Positions 36,520 through 45,560 of a stretch of 64,000 nucleotides of DNA are shown in pieces. The translations under genes and the position numbers were made by a program. Origin of the DNA: Microvirga sp. (lineage in GTDB: Bacteria; Pseudomonadota; Alphaproteobacteria; Rhizobiales; Beijerinckiaceae); the NCBI RefSeq assembly GCF_014699075.1, contig NZ_JACXAB010000005.1:186001-250000 (forward strand). Direction: 5' to 3'. A model generated the notes under the pieces. That model ran no database searches, was not told where the DNA came from, and saw only the letters and a program-made list of their open reading frames with translations. The number at the start of each line of letters is the position of its first letter. Positions within the stretch are counted from its first letter, which is position 1.

Positions 36520-38087
36520 TGTTGAACCGCCAGGGACGACCCTCTTCCGCCGGCCAGGCCGGCACCACCGAGCATCCGACCTTCACCGGCAACAAGGCGC
36601 TGGCGCAGATCGAGCCGCTGCTCTTCGAGATCGGCCGCTATGACACCACCGGCGTCGATCTCGACGAGCCGGAGGATTTCAAGCCGCGCCTCGGCGGGTT
36701 GGAACGCAAGGAGGCCATCGGCCTGCCGGGCCTCTCCGAGCCCGAGACCATGCGCCACTACGTGCGCCTCTCGCAGCAGAACTACGGCATCGATACCGGC
36801 CTCTTCCCGCTCGGCTCGTGCACCATGAAGCACAATGCCCGCCTGAACGAACGCATGGCGCGTCTGCCGGGCTTCTCCGACGTGCATCCGCTGCAGCCGG
36901 TCTCCACCGTGCAGGGCGCGCTGGAGCTGATGAACGAGCTCGGCCGCTATCTCGTGACGCTCACCAACATGACCGCCGTGGCGCTCTCGCCGAAGGCCGG
37001 TGCCCATGGCGAGCTCTGCGGCATGATGGCGATCAAGGCCGCCATCGAGGCCAAGGGCGAAGGCGCGACCCGCAACGTGGTGCTTGTGCCGGATTCCGCG
37101 CACGGCACGAACCCGGCGACCGCGGCCCTCATCGGTTTCAAGGTGAAGCCGGTGCCGGCCCGCGAGGACGGCTGGGTGCATGTGGAGGACGTGAAGGAGC
37201 GCCTCGGCCCCGACGTGGCGGCGATCATGCTCACGAACCCCAACACCTGCGGTCTCTTCGAACCTCAGGTGGCGGAGATCGCCAAGGCGATCCATGATGC
37301 GGGCGCTTACTTCTACTGCGACGGCGCCAACTTCAACGCCATCGTCGGCAAGGCGAAGCCGGGCGATCTCGGCGTCGATGCCATGCACATCAACCTGCAC
37401 AAGACCTTCTCGACGCCCCACGGCGGCGGCGGTCCGGGTTCCGGCCCGGTGGTGCTGTCCGAGCGTCTCGCGCCGTTTGCCCCGGTGCCGTTCGTGCGGG
37501 CAGGCAAGGACGGCTTCGAACTCGTCGAGCAGGAAGCTGATGCGGCCGAGAAGCCTTTTGGCCGCATGACCGCCTTCCACGGTCAGATGGGCATGTATGT
37601 GCGCGCCCTGTCCTACATGCTCTCGCATGGTTCGGACGGCATGAAGCAGGCTTCCGAGGATGCGGTGCTCAACGCCAACTACATCCGCGCCGGCCTCGCC
37701 GACCTGATGTCGCTGCCCTTCGGCAACAAGCCCTGCATGCACGAGGTGCTGTTCGACGATGCATGGCTCAAGGACACGGGCGTGACCACGCTGGACGTGG
37801 CCAAGGCCATGATCGACGAGGGCTACCACCCGATGACCATGTACTTCCCCCTAGTAGTGCATGGGGCCATGCTCATCGAGCCGACGGAATCCGAATCGAA
37901 GGCGTCGCTTGACCTCTTCGTCGCGATGCTGCGCGACCTCGCGATGGCGGCGAAGAACGGCGACAAGGAGCGCTTCACCGGCGCCCCCTACCACGCCCCC
38001 CGCCGCCGCCTCGACGAGACCCGCGCGGCAAGAAGCCCGGTGCTCAAGTGGACACCGTCGGCGCCGGTGGCGGAAGCGGCGGAGTAA
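36519..38087 (+). CDS. gcvPB: Glycine dehydrogenase (decarboxylating) subunit 2
   Basis: This 522-residue subunit carries the pyridoxal phosphate site, with the lysine in HINLHKTFSTPHGGGGPG (about residue 295), and together with GcvPA decarboxylates glycine and loads the H protein. Other family signs are YGIDTGLFPLGSCTMKHN and MTNPNTCGLF-like IMLTNPNTCGLFE. ATG 36519 shares a base with the gcvPA stop (TGATG) and has AAGGAG eight bases upstream. It ends the operon; a strong terminator follows. Confidence 0.97.
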   Translation: MLNRQGRPSSAGQAGTTEHPTFTGNKALAQIEPLLFEIGRYDTTGVDLDEPEDFKPRLGGLERKEAIGLPGLSEPETMRHYVRLSQQNYGIDTGLFPLGSCTMKHNARLNERMARLPGFSDVHPLQPVSTVQGALELMNELGRYLVTLTNMTAVALSPKAGAHGELCGMMAIKAAIEAKGEGATRNVVLVPDSAHGTNPATAALIGFKVKPVPAREDGWVHVEDVKERLGPDVAAIMLTNPNTCGLFEPQVAEIAKAIHDAGAYFYCDGANFNAIVGKAKPGDLGVDAMHINLHKTFSTPHGGGGPGSGPVVLSERLAPFAPVPFVRAGKDGFELVEQEADAAEKPFGRMTAFHGQMGMYVRALSYMLSHGSDGMKQASEDAVLNANYIRAGLADLMSLPFGNKPCMHEVLFDDAWLKDTGVTTLDVAKAMIDEGYHPMTMYFPLVVHGAMLIEPTESESKASLDLFVAMLRDLAMAAKNGDKERFTGAPYHAPRRRLDETRAARSPVLKWTPSAPVAEAAE

Positions 38088-38104
38088 GGTTCCTCAAACT
38101 GCAA

Positions 38105-38135
38105 ATGCCCGGCCAAGTGCCGGGCATTTTCTTTT
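38105..38135 (+). terminator. Intrinsic terminator of the gcv operon
   Basis: A nine-base perfect stem, ATGCCCGGC with GCCGGGCAT, closes a five-base loop and is followed by TTTTCTTTT. It lies 18 bases after the gcvPB stop. Confidence 0.9.
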
Positions 38136-38150
38136 CGTCCTGATTGGCTT

Positions 38151-38256
38151 CGTCATCCCAGACAGAGCGCAGCGGAGATCCGGGATCGAGAGACGGGAAT
38201 AGTGACTTATCCTGCCGACGATCCCGGATCGGCTGGCGCCGTCCGGGATGACGTAG
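38151..38256. repeat. REPIN-like pair, GTCATCCC/GATCCGGGATCG family
   Basis: A forward unit (GTCATCCCAGACAGAGCGCAG, ending GATCCGGGATCG near 38188) faces a reverse unit (GATCCCGGATCGGCTGG, ending GTCCGGGATGACG at 38254). The same unit occurs at 55270, 55457 and 63932. It separates the gcv operon from the convergent HAD gene. Confidence 0.8.
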
Positions 38257-38259
38257 TTG

Positions 38260-38910
38260 TCACGCGAGCGCCTGAACGGTTCTCGTTAAGTCCGTCATTC
38301 TTTCGATCACCACGGATGCACCAGCCTGCCGCAGCTTCTCCGCGTGCTCCGGCCCGCAATGCGCTCCGCCAACAAAGCCGATCACGCGCATGCCGGCGGC
38401 AAGCGCCCCCTGAACTCCCGCCGCTGAGTCCTCGATCACGATGCAATCTTGTGGATCGGCGTTCATGTTCTTTGCGGCATGGAGGAACAGGTCCGGCGCC
38501 GGTTTGCCGCGCGCGACCTGCGTGGCGCTGAAGACATGGTCGAACAGGTCCGACAGCCCCGTGATGCGCAGCGACAGGGCGATTCGTTCTGGCGTGGACG
38601 AGGAGGCCACGCAGCGCGGGTAGGGGAGCGAGAGGATCGCCTTGCGGACACCCTCGATCGGCTTCAGGTCCGTCTCGAACTTCGCGAAAAGTGCGCTGTC
38701 CAGCTGCGCGCCCAGATCGACAGGAAGCGTGCAGTCATGCTCCGCCTCGAGGCGTGCCACCATATCCTTGAAGCTTACACCGACGAACTTTCGCGCGATG
38801 TCGTCCGCCGAATACGGCAGCCCGATACGGGTAAGGATCTGGGCGTCGATCTCGCAGGCGAGGGCCTCGGAATCCACCAGAACCCCGTCGCAGTCGAAGA
38901 TCAGCAGCAT
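38260..38910 (-). CDS. HAD-superfamily phosphatase (PGMB/YieH-like)
   Basis: The 216-residue protein has the four HAD motifs: the nucleophile FDCDGVLVDSEALA at the N terminus, the threonine/serine region RCVASSSTPERIALSL, the lysine of ARGKPAPDLFL and the aspartates of CIVIEDSAAGVQGALAAG. The cap domain is of the beta-phosphoglucomutase/phosphoglycolate phosphatase type. The substrate is probably a sugar or nucleotide phosphate but cannot be named. It is transcribed alone toward the gcv terminator region. Confidence 0.9.
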   Translation of the reverse strand: MLLIFDCDGVLVDSEALACEIDAQILTRIGLPYSADDIARKFVGVSFKDMVARLEAEHDCTLPVDLGAQLDSALFAKFETDLKPIEGVRKAILSLPYPRCVASSSTPERIALSLRITGLSDLFDHVFSATQVARGKPAPDLFLHAAKNMNADPQDCIVIEDSAAGVQGALAAGMRVIGFVGGAHCGPEHAEKLRQAGASVVIERMTDLTRTVQALA

Positions 38911-38925
38911 GGTGCGCCCTCCAGC

Positions 38926-38953
38926 AAAAAGGCCGCCTCGAAGGGCGGCCTTT
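38926..38953 (-). terminator. Intrinsic terminator of the atp operon
   Basis: Read on the minus strand, AAAGGCCGCC pairs with GGCGGCCTTT (ten bases, six-base loop) and runs into TTTTT. It lies 24 bases beyond the atpF stop. Confidence 0.88.
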
Positions 38954-38977
38954 GAGATTGTTGTTGTGAATGAAGCC

Positions 38978-39463
38978 TTACTGCAGCTTCGTGCGCACGT
39001 CGTTGAGGCTGGACGTGACGAGGGAAGCGGCGGCGGCGCCGGTGATCTCGTCGCGCAGGACGCGCTCGGAGGCCTTGATGGCGGCGTCGACAGCAGCGGC
39101 GCGCACCTCGGCGGAGGCCTGGGCCTCGGCCTGGGCGATCTTCGCCTCGGCGGTGGCCGTGCGGCGCTTTACGAAGTCGGCCATCTTCTCCTGCGCCTCG
39201 GCGGCAAGGCGCTCGGCCTCGGCGCGGGCATTGGAGACGATGTCGGCGGCCTCGCGCTCGGCGGCGGCGCGCTTCGTCTCGTACTCCTTGAGGAGCCGTT
39301 CGGCATCCTGGCGCAGGCGCTTGGCCTCGGCCAGCTCATCGGCAATGCGCTTGCCGCGGGAGTCGAGCTGGTTCATCACGTTGCCGGGAACACCCTTGTA
39401 GAACAGGATGCCCCAGAAGATGACGAAGGCGACCGCAACCCAGAAATTGGTGTTCTCTAACAT
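38978..39463 (-). CDS. atpF: F0F1 ATP synthase subunit b
   Basis: The 161-residue protein has an N-terminal membrane helix (NFWVAVAFVIFWGILFYKGV) and a long coiled-coil stalk rich in Ala, Glu and Arg (for example ERLLKEYETKRAAAEREAAD). It forms the peripheral stalk with the b' subunit encoded just upstream. The start at 39463 has GGGAG close upstream and fits family length; the frame is open to 39547. It is the last gene of the F0 operon; the F1 genes must lie elsewhere, as usual in alphaproteobacteria. Confidence 0.95.
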   Translation of the reverse strand: MLENTNFWVAVAFVIFWGILFYKGVPGNVMNQLDSRGKRIADELAEAKRLRQDAERLLKEYETKRAAAEREAADIVSNARAEAERLAAEAQEKMADFVKRRTATAEAKIAQAEAQASAEVRAAAVDAAIKASERVLRDEITGAAAASLVTSSLNDVRTKLQ

Positions 39464-39476
39464 GCGGATCTCCCGA

Positions 39477-40025
39477 TCAGGCCTTGATCTGGTTGAGAGC
39501 GGCTTCGACCTTCTGCGGGGCCGGAGCCTTGCCGGTGAGGCGCTCAATGATGGCGGAAGCCGTGTCGCGCGCGATGGCGTCCACGTGGCTCATGGCCTCT
39601 GCCTTTTTGCCCGAGATGGTGGCTTCGGCATCGGCCAGACGCTGGTTGAGGTCGGCCTCGAGGGCCTTGCGCTTGGCGTCGCTCTCGGCGGAGAGCTTGG
39701 CGCGGGTCTCCTGGGCCAGGGTCTGAGCGCGGCCCTTGGCTTCGGCCAGCGACTTCTCGTAGGCCGCGCCTGCTTCTTCCGCGCGGGTTTTCATGGCGGC
39801 GGCGTCGTCGAGATCTCCTGCGATCATCGTGCGGCGGTTCTCGATGATTCCGCTCAGGCGCGGCAGGACCAGCCGTGAGAGCAGGGTGTAGAGCACCACG
39901 AAGGTGATGGCGAGCCACAGGAGCTGACCACCATAGGTTTCCGTCTCGAAAGGCGGGAACCCGACGTCTGCGTGAGCGCCGCCGTGGGCCTCTGTTGTGG
40001 CGTTGGTCGTCTGTGCCTGAGCCAT
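39477..40025 (-). CDS. atpG: F0F1 ATP synthase subunit b' (second b subunit)
   Basis: The 182-residue protein starts MAQAQTTNATTEAHGG, has one membrane helix (GGQLLWLAITFVVLYTLLS) preceded by FPPFETETYGG, a signature of the b' subunit in phototrophic and related alphaproteobacteria, then a coiled coil to the end. It pairs with subunit b (13 bases downstream) to make a heterodimeric stalk. The gene is often named atpG or atpX/F'. Between it and atpE are a hairpin and an interspersed repeat. Confidence 0.93.
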   Translation of the reverse strand: MAQAQTTNATTEAHGGAHADVGFPPFETETYGGQLLWLAITFVVLYTLLSRLVLPRLSGIIENRRTMIAGDLDDAAAMKTRAEEAGAAYEKSLAEAKGRAQTLAQETRAKLSAESDAKRKALEADLNQRLADAEATISGKKAEAMSHVDAIARDTASAIIERLTGKAPAPQKVEAALNQIKA

Positions 40026-40054
40026 GGAGCAGATCCTAAGGATAAACGTTCCTA

Positions 40055-40187
40055 GCATCGGCCCCAAAAGTGCGATGCACTTCTGGGACTCAGCCGATGC
40101 TTAATTCTTAAATTGGCGCATTGTCGGACGCGGAAAACCGGAACCACTTTTCACTGGCATGGCCCGCTGGGTCCGCACGATGCGCCG
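40055..40187 (+). repeat. Interspersed palindromic repeat, copy 2 (between atpE and atpG)
   Basis: Same family as 24505 and 41925. The first hairpin is slightly degenerate (CCCCAAAAGTG with CACTTCTGGG), flanked by GCATCGG and CCGATGC; the second half contains GCGCATTGT, CGGAAAACCGG and ends in GCACGATGCGCCGG. It lies inside the ATP synthase operon. Confidence 0.85.
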
Positions 40188-40197
40188 GAAACATGAA

Positions 40198-40221
40198 TGA
40201 CGGCGGTTGAGCCCGCCGTCA
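40198..40221 (-). terminator. Hairpin directly downstream of atpE
   Basis: A perfect nine-base stem, TGACGGCGG with CCGCCGTCA around a six-base loop, about 60 bases beyond the atpE stop and followed by a weakly T-rich stretch. It probably ends or stabilises part of the transcripts after atpE, which would favour the many copies of subunit c over the single b subunits. Confidence 0.55.
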
Positions 40222-40279
40222 CCCCTGTTGAGGCGAAGCGCGTAGACCGCGCCTCAGCCTCCCGATCACCATCTTGAGA

Positions 40280-40504
40280 TTAGGTGAAGAGCAGAACGAG
40301 AGCGACGACGAGGCAGAAGATGCCGAGACCTTCTGCGAGCGCCGCGCCGATGAAAGCGCGCGCGAACTGGCTGTCGGCTGCCGACGGGTTGCGCAGGGCG
40401 CCCGAGAGGAAGTTACCGAAGATGTTGCCGACGCCCATGGCGGCGAGGCCCATGCCAATGCAGGCGAGGCCCGCGCCGAGGAACTTGAAAGCGATCGGAT
40501 CCAT
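40280..40504 (-). CDS. atpE: F0F1 ATP synthase subunit c
   Basis: The 74-residue hairpin protein has the glycine-rich first helix ([17 protein letters not shown]), the polar loop RNPSAADSQ, and the second helix with the proton-carrying glutamate in [12 protein letters not shown]. Many copies form the rotor ring. The binding-site residues suit protons rather than sodium ions, though this is inferred. AAGGAG precedes the ATG. Confidence 0.97.
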   Translation of the reverse strand: MDPIAFKFLGAGLACIGMGLAAMGVGNIFGNFLSGALRNPSAADSQFARAFIGAALAEGLGIFCLVVALVLLFT

Positions 40505-40560
40505 TGTGATCTCCTTGGGGATATACTGTGATCGGGAAGGAAGATTAACTCAGCGCAGAC

Positions 40561-41289
40561 CTAGTGCCCCGGGTGCAGCGCGTCGTTCAGGTAGATGCAG
40601 GTCAACACCGTGAAGACGTAGGCCTGCAGGGCGGCGACGAGGAACTCGAGCGCCATGAGAGCAACCGCCATGAGGAGCGGCAGCGGAGCGAGGATCGTCA
40701 GAGCGCCGCCGGCCGCCAGGAGGCTGACCACGAAGCCTGCGAAGACCTTCAGCGCGATGTGTCCCGCGAGCATGTTCGCGAAGAGACGCAGGGACAGCGA
40801 GATCGGGCGGGACAGGAAGGAGATGAGCTCGATCACCACGATGAAGGGCAGGAGCCAGCCCGGCACACCCGACGGCACGAAGAGGCCGAGGAAATGGGTG
40901 CCGTGCTTGACGAAGCCGTAGACCACCACGGTGCCGATCACCAGCATCGCGAGCGCGAAGGTGACGATGATGTGGCTGGTGACCGTGAAGAAGCCGGGGA
41001 TCATGCCGAGCAGGTTTGCCGTCAGCACGAACATGAAAAGCGAGAACACGAGGGGGAAGAACTTCATCCCCTCCTTGCCGGTGGCATCGACCAGCGTGTT
41101 CGCCACGAAGTCGTGCAGCACCTCGGCGACCGACTGGGCGCGGCCCGGAACGACAGCGCGCTTGCGCGTGGCGTAAAGAAGACCACCCACGATCACCGCG
41201 GCGGCGCCGATCATGAAGGCGGACGAATTGGTGAAGTTGATGACCGGAATAATGGGCTTGATCTGGAATTGTTCGATCGGGCTCGCCAT
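40561..41289 (-). CDS. atpB: F0F1 ATP synthase subunit a
   Basis: The 242-residue membrane protein forms the proton half-channels against the c-ring. It begins [16 protein letters not shown] and includes [20 protein letters not shown], which holds the essential arginine of helix 5, and the ending [20 protein letters not shown]. Five or six helices are visible. It lies between atpI and atpE in the operon, 53 bases after atpI. Confidence 0.97.
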   Translation of the reverse strand: MASPIEQFQIKPIIPVINFTNSSAFMIGAAAVIVGGLLYATRKRAVVPGRAQSVAEVLHDFVANTLVDATGKEGMKFFPLVFSLFMFVLTANLLGMIPGFFTVTSHIIVTFALAMLVIGTVVVYGFVKHGTHFLGLFVPSGVPGWLLPFIVVIELISFLSRPISLSLRLFANMLAGHIALKVFAGFVVSLLAAGGALTILAPLPLLMAVALMALEFLVAALQAYVFTVLTCIYLNDALHPGH

Positions 41290-41342
41290 GATCCGCTCTC
41301 AAAAGTTCGCTGTTGCCAATGCCGTTCGGCGTTCGAAGTCCG

Positions 41343-41714
41343 TCACCGCTTGTCGTCGTGCCGGGCGGGTTTGACCACCCCGGCTGCTCGCATCAGATTG
41401 AGCATCCCGGCGCAGAAGCCGAGTATCAGACAAACGATCAGACCCCAAGGGGAAGATCCGAACAGGTAGTCGACGATCCAACCCAGAATTCCGCCAGCGG
41501 CAACTCCTGCGACGAATTCGGCCGAGAGCCGGAAGGCTTGGCCGAGAGCAGTGGAATTGGACGTCGGGCGGGCGCGAGGTTCCGACTCGGCTCGTTGAAC
41601 GGATGCTTGAGAGATCCGCGCATCGAGCGACTTCAGTCTCGCTGACAGGTCGGCATCATCGGCGCTGCTCGGTTTCCGTTCATTCTCGCCGTTCCGCTCG
41701 TGAGGGTCCGCCAT
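41343..41714 (-). CDS. atpI: ATP synthase protein I (AtpI)
   Basis: The 123-residue protein has a charged N terminus (ADDADLSARLKSLDARI), then two membrane helices (FVAGVAAGGILGWIVDYLFG and GLIVCLILGFCAGMLNLM), ending in a basic tail. AtpI helps the c-ring assemble and is not part of the finished enzyme. ATG 41714 has AGGAGA six bases upstream; the apparent upstream extension overlaps the promoter. It is the first gene of the F0 operon. Confidence 0.93.
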   Translation of the reverse strand: MADPHERNGENERKPSSADDADLSARLKSLDARISQASVQRAESEPRARPTSNSTALGQAFRLSAEFVAGVAAGGILGWIVDYLFGSSPWGLIVCLILGFCAGMLNLMRAAGVVKPARHDDKR

Positions 41715-41775
41715 TGCGATCTCCTGTGAAGCGTTGCGGGAAAATGCCTGGAAACCAGCCCCGAAAGCCGGGCGC

Positions 41776-41804
41776 ACCATATGAGCGGGGGTTACCCCTG
41801 TCAA
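41776..41804 (-). promoter_or_regulatory. Sigma-70-type promoter of the atp operon
   Basis: On the minus strand TTGACA (41804-41799) is followed after 17 bases by TATGGT (41781-41776), which puts the transcript start about 55 bases before the atpI ATG. The -35 is a perfect consensus. Confidence 0.72.
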
Positions 41805-41924
41805 GAACCGTCTGAAAAGAACTAAGTGATTGATATAATTATCTTATGCTCGGTTTTACGCAGGCTGAGCCGGAAAGCGCACATGTTTTTGAGGCTGAAG
41901 CATGGCGGGGCCTGAAAACCTTAC

Positions 41925-42060
41925 GGCATCCGACCCAAAAGTGGATTCCACTTTTGGGATCCATCCGATGCCTATTTCCCTTAGCTGGCGCATCGTTCGA
42001 TGCGGAAAACCGGGACCACTTTTCGCTGACGCGGCCCTCTGGGTCCGCACGATGCGCTAG
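41925..42060 (+). repeat. Interspersed palindromic repeat, copy 3 (smc/atpI gap)
   Basis: The first hairpin again has perfect arms CCCAAAAGTGGA and TCCACTTTTGGG (41934-41958), flanked by GCATCCGA and ATCCGATG; the second half runs from GCGCATCGTTCG to GCACGATGCGCTAG. The last bases supply the stop codon of smc. The 342-base gap holds this repeat, the atp promoter and otherwise an AT-rich stretch at 41820-41860. Confidence 0.88.
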
Positions 42061-45000
42061 GCTACCTCAAGAATGCGCTCGGCGCTCTGCAGGTCGACGG
42101 AGACCAGCTGCGAGACGCCGCGCTCGGCCATGGTGACGCCGAACAGGCGGTCCATCCGGGCCATGGTGATCGGGTTGTGGGTGATGACCACGAACCGGGT
42201 CTCGGTCTGGCGGGCCATGTCCTCCAGGAGGGCGCAGTAGCGCTCCACATTGGCGTCGTCGAGGGGCGCATCCACCTCGTCGAGCACGCAGATCGGCGAG
42301 GGATTGGTGAGAAACACGGCGAAGATCAGCGCCGTGGCGGTGAGCGCCTGCTCGCCGCCGGAGAGCAGGGTCATGCTCTGGGGCTTCTTGCCGGGGGGAC
42401 GGGCGAGGATTTCGAGGCCGGCCTCCAGCGGATCGTCCGAATCGACTAGGGTCAGCTCGGCCGTGCCACCGCCGAACAGGGTGGTGAAGAGCTGCTTGAA
42501 ATGGTTGTTCACCACATCGAAGGCGGCGAGCAGCCGCTCACGGCCCTCACGGTTGAGGCTGCCGATGGCCTGGCGCAGGCGCTTGATGGCCTCGACGAGG
42601 TCGTCCCGTTCGCCGGCGATGCTGTTGTACTTGGTCTCAAGCTCCGAGAGTTCTTCGTCGGCGCGCAGGTTCACGGCGCCCAGGCGCTCCCGATCATGCT
42701 TGAGGGAGTGGAGCTTCGATTCGATCTCCGCATGCGGCGGAAGCTCGGTCGCCTCCTTCAGGCCAGCGAGCTCGATGAGACCGGCCGGGGTCGTCTCGAG
42801 GTTTTCCGCGATATTGTGGGTGATCTCGGCGAGGCGCGCTACGGCGGCTTCGTGCCGGGCCTGTGAGCCTGCGCGGGATTCGCGAGCGGCCGAGAGAGCC
42901 TCAAGGGCGGCGCGGGCCGTGCGGTCCGTCTCGGCGAGGCCCGTCTCCGCATCCGCAAGACGGTCGGCTGCTTCCTTGCGCTTGGCCTCGGCCTCCTCGA
43001 CCTCACTGATGAGCGCGCGGCGGCGCTGGAGATAGGTGTCGGGAGCCTCCAGCAGGCGCTGGTGCTCGTCCTGAGCGCGTTCGAGCCGCTCGCCCAGATC
43101 CTCGAAAGCCTTGGCGGCGCGGGCGGCGCGCTCGGTCCACAGGCGGATATCGGCCGCAAGAGCCTCCTGCCGGCGACGGCGCAGCTCGGCCTCGTGCATG
43201 AGCGACTGCAGGGTGGCCCGCGCCTCGGAGGCTGCGGCTCGACGCTCGGCCACGCGGGTACGCTCCTCGAGGAGGCGGCTCTCAAGATCGGGGGCCGGGG
43301 CGAGGTCCTGCAGGGCGCCTTCAGCATCCTGCACGCGCTCCAGCGCTTCCGCTTCGCTCTCGGAGAACCGCGTCAGGCCCTCCTGCAGGGCCGAGCGGCG
43401 CTGGCCGAGTTCGGCCTCCTTGCGCTCGACCGCCGTCAGGCGGGTGCGGGCGGCATCGAGGGCCTGACGGGCTTGGCGTGCGGCCTCGATCGCCTGCATT
43501 TCATGGGATGCGGCCCGGCGGACAGTCTCAAGCGCTGCTTCCGCCTCGTGCCGCAGGTGCTCGGCCTCCTCGCGGGCTGCCGCCGCCTCGCGCTCCAAGT
43601 CGCCGAGACGGTTCTTTTCCGCCAGGCGCCGGGCCGCCGGGGAGGGCGCCTCCGCGGCATTGGTGAAGCCGTCCCAGCGCCACACGTCGCCTTCCTGCGA
43701 GACCAGGCGCTGGCCGGGCTTGAGGAGGGCGCGTAGGCGAAGGCCGTCGGCCCGGCCCACCACGCCGATTTGGCGCAGGCGGCGCTGCAGCTCGGCCGGC
43801 GCGCGGGCGAGATCGGCGAGCGATCGGACGCCGTCCGGCAGCGAGGGGTCTCCCTCGCCGGCACCGGTCATTTCCCAGTGGGCGGGAGCCGAAGGATTGG
43901 TCGAGGCCTCTAAGTCGTCGCCGAGGGCTGCGCCGAGGGCCGTCTCATAGCCCTTCTCGACCGTGATCTGGTCGAGGGCCGGGGGCCAGAGGTCTCCGGT
44001 GGCGGAGGTGACGAGCTTGGCCAGGGTGAGCGCTTCGGTCTCAAGGCGCTGCGCCTTGCGCTCGGCCTCGTTGAGGGGCTCGCGCAGGCGGTTTTCCGCC
44101 TCGCGGGCAGCCGAGAGGGTCTCGCGCGCCTCGATCACGGCCTCTTCGGCGGACCCGGCGCTCTCCTCGGCGATTGCCATCTCCTCGCGCAGGTCGTCGA
44201 GGGAGGGGCCGTCCTCGGTCGAGCCGGAGAGGGCTGCGATCTCGCGCTCGAGCCGCTCCTTCTCGGACCGGAAACGGGCGGCGCGCTCCATCTCCTCGCG
44301 CACCGCGCGCTCCAGGGCAGCGCGGCGGGCATTGAGGTCGGAGGTCTGGGCCTGAAGAGCGCTCAAGGCGGCCTCGGCCTCGTGCAGCTCCGCCTCGGCG
44401 GCATGAAGGCGCTCTTCGGCCTCGGCACGGGCGTCGTCCGCCCCGTCGGTGGTGAGCGCGATCTCGTCCGCCTCGGACTGGAGGCGCTCGATGGTGGCCT
44501 CGGCATCCGTGCGCTGGGCGGCCTCGCGGGCGATGTCCCGGTTGAGATCACCGATATGACGCTCCAGCTCGGTCACGCGCTCCTTGGAGCGGCGTTCTTC
44601 CGATTCGAGCTCGTTGCGGGCATGGGTCAGGCGCTGCAGGGCAGCCGCGGCGGCCGCCTCCTCCTGGCGCAGGCCCGGCAGGGCATGGGCGGCGACCGCC
44701 TGGGCGGTGGCCGCGCGGGTCTGCTCCTCGGTAGCATCGGCCACGGCCTTGAGGGCCTCGGTGACCTGACGCTCTGCGGTGGCTGCCTGCTCCCGCGCCT
44801 CGGAGAAGCTGATGGCATACATCAGGGCCTCAAGGCGACGGATCTCGGCCGAGAGGTTCTTGTAGCGGGAGGCTTGGCGGCCCTGGCGCTTCAGGCTCTC
44901 GATCTGGCTTTCCAGCTCGCGGGTCACATCCTCGACGCGAACCAGGTTGTCCTCGGCGGCTTTCAGCCGCAGCTCCGCCTCATGGCGGCGGGCATGGAGG

Positions 45001-45515
45001 CCCGCGATGCCGGCGGCGTCTTCGAGGATGCGGCGGCGGGCCTGGGGCTTGGCCGAGATGATCTCGCTGATCTGGCCCTGGCGGACGAGGGCGGGCGAGC
45101 GGGACCCGGTGGCGGCATCGGCGAACAGGATCTGCACGTCGCGGGCGCGCACTTCCTTGCCGTTGACCCGGTAGGTCGAGCCTTCCTCGCGCTCGATCTT
45201 GCGAGAGATCTCCAGCAGGTCCGTGTCGTTGAAGGCGGCAGGCGCGGTGCGCTCGGCGTTGTCGATGGTGAGCATCACCTCGGCCCAGTTGCGGGCGGGC
45301 CGGCCGCCGGAGCCGGAGAAGATGACGTCGTCCATCCCCGTGGCGCGCATGTTCTTGAAGGAGTTCTCCCCCATGACCCAGCGCAGGGCCTCGACGAGGT
45401 TGGACTTGCCGCAGCCGTTGGGCCCGACGACGCCGGTCAGGCCCGGCTCGATCAGGAAGTCGGTGGGCTCGACAAAGGTCTTGAAGCCGGCAATGCGAAG
45501 GCGCGTCAGCTTCAT
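42057..45515 (-). CDS. smc: Chromosome segregation SMC ATPase
   Basis: The 1152-residue protein has the SMC layout: Walker A GPNGCGKSN at residues 31-39, a long coiled coil, the hinge around residues 500-650 (contains GDDLEASTNPSAPAHW and VVGRADGLRLRALL), a returning coiled coil, then the ABC signature LLSGGEQALTATAL and Walker B PICVLDEVDAPLDDANV near the end. It organises and separates chromosomes with ScpA/ScpB. Its stop codon TAG lies within the end of an interspersed repeat, and downstream of it is the atp operon. The DsbA-like gene is just upstream on the same strand. Confidence 0.97.
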   Translation of the reverse strand: MKLTRLRIAGFKTFVEPTDFLIEPGLTGVVGPNGCGKSNLVEALRWVMGENSFKNMRATGMDDVIFSGSGGRPARNWAEVMLTIDNAERTAPAAFNDTDLLEISRKIEREEGSTYRVNGKEVRARDVQILFADAATGSRSPALVRQGQISEIISAKPQARRRILEDAAGIAGLHARRHEAELRLKAAEDNLVRVEDVTRELESQIESLKRQGRQASRYKNLSAEIRRLEALMYAISFSEAREQAATAERQVTEALKAVADATEEQTRAATAQAVAAHALPGLRQEEAAAAAALQRLTHARNELESEERRSKERVTELERHIGDLNRDIAREAAQRTDAEATIERLQSEADEIALTTDGADDARAEAEERLHAAEAELHEAEAALSALQAQTSDLNARRAALERAVREEMERAARFRSEKERLEREIAALSGSTEDGPSLDDLREEMAIAEESAGSAEEAVIEARETLSAAREAENRLREPLNEAERKAQRLETEALTLAKLVTSATGDLWPPALDQITVEKGYETALGAALGDDLEASTNPSAPAHWEMTGAGEGDPSLPDGVRSLADLARAPAELQRRLRQIGVVGRADGLRLRALLKPGQRLVSQEGDVWRWDGFTNAAEAPSPAARRLAEKNRLGDLEREAAAAREEAEHLRHEAEAALETVRRAASHEMQAIEAARQARQALDAARTRLTAVERKEAELGQRRSALQEGLTRFSESEAEALERVQDAEGALQDLAPAPDLESRLLEERTRVAERRAAASEARATLQSLMHEAELRRRRQEALAADIRLWTERAARAAKAFEDLGERLERAQDEHQRLLEAPDTYLQRRRALISEVEEAEAKRKEAADRLADAETGLAETDRTARAALEALSAARESRAGSQARHEAAVARLAEITHNIAENLETTPAGLIELAGLKEATELPPHAEIESKLHSLKHDRERLGAVNLRADEELSELETKYNSIAGERDDLVEAIKRLRQAIGSLNREGRERLLAAFDVVNNHFKQLFTTLFGGGTAELTLVDSDDPLEAGLEILARPPGKKPQSMTLLSGGEQALTATALIFAVFLTNPSPICVLDEVDAPLDDANVERYCALLEDMARQTETRFVVITHNPITMARMDRLFGVTMAERGVSQLVSVDLQSAERILEVA

Positions 45516-45560
45516 GGACGCGCCTTCCCGTCCCGCCCCAAGGGGGCAGGGGAGGAGAGC

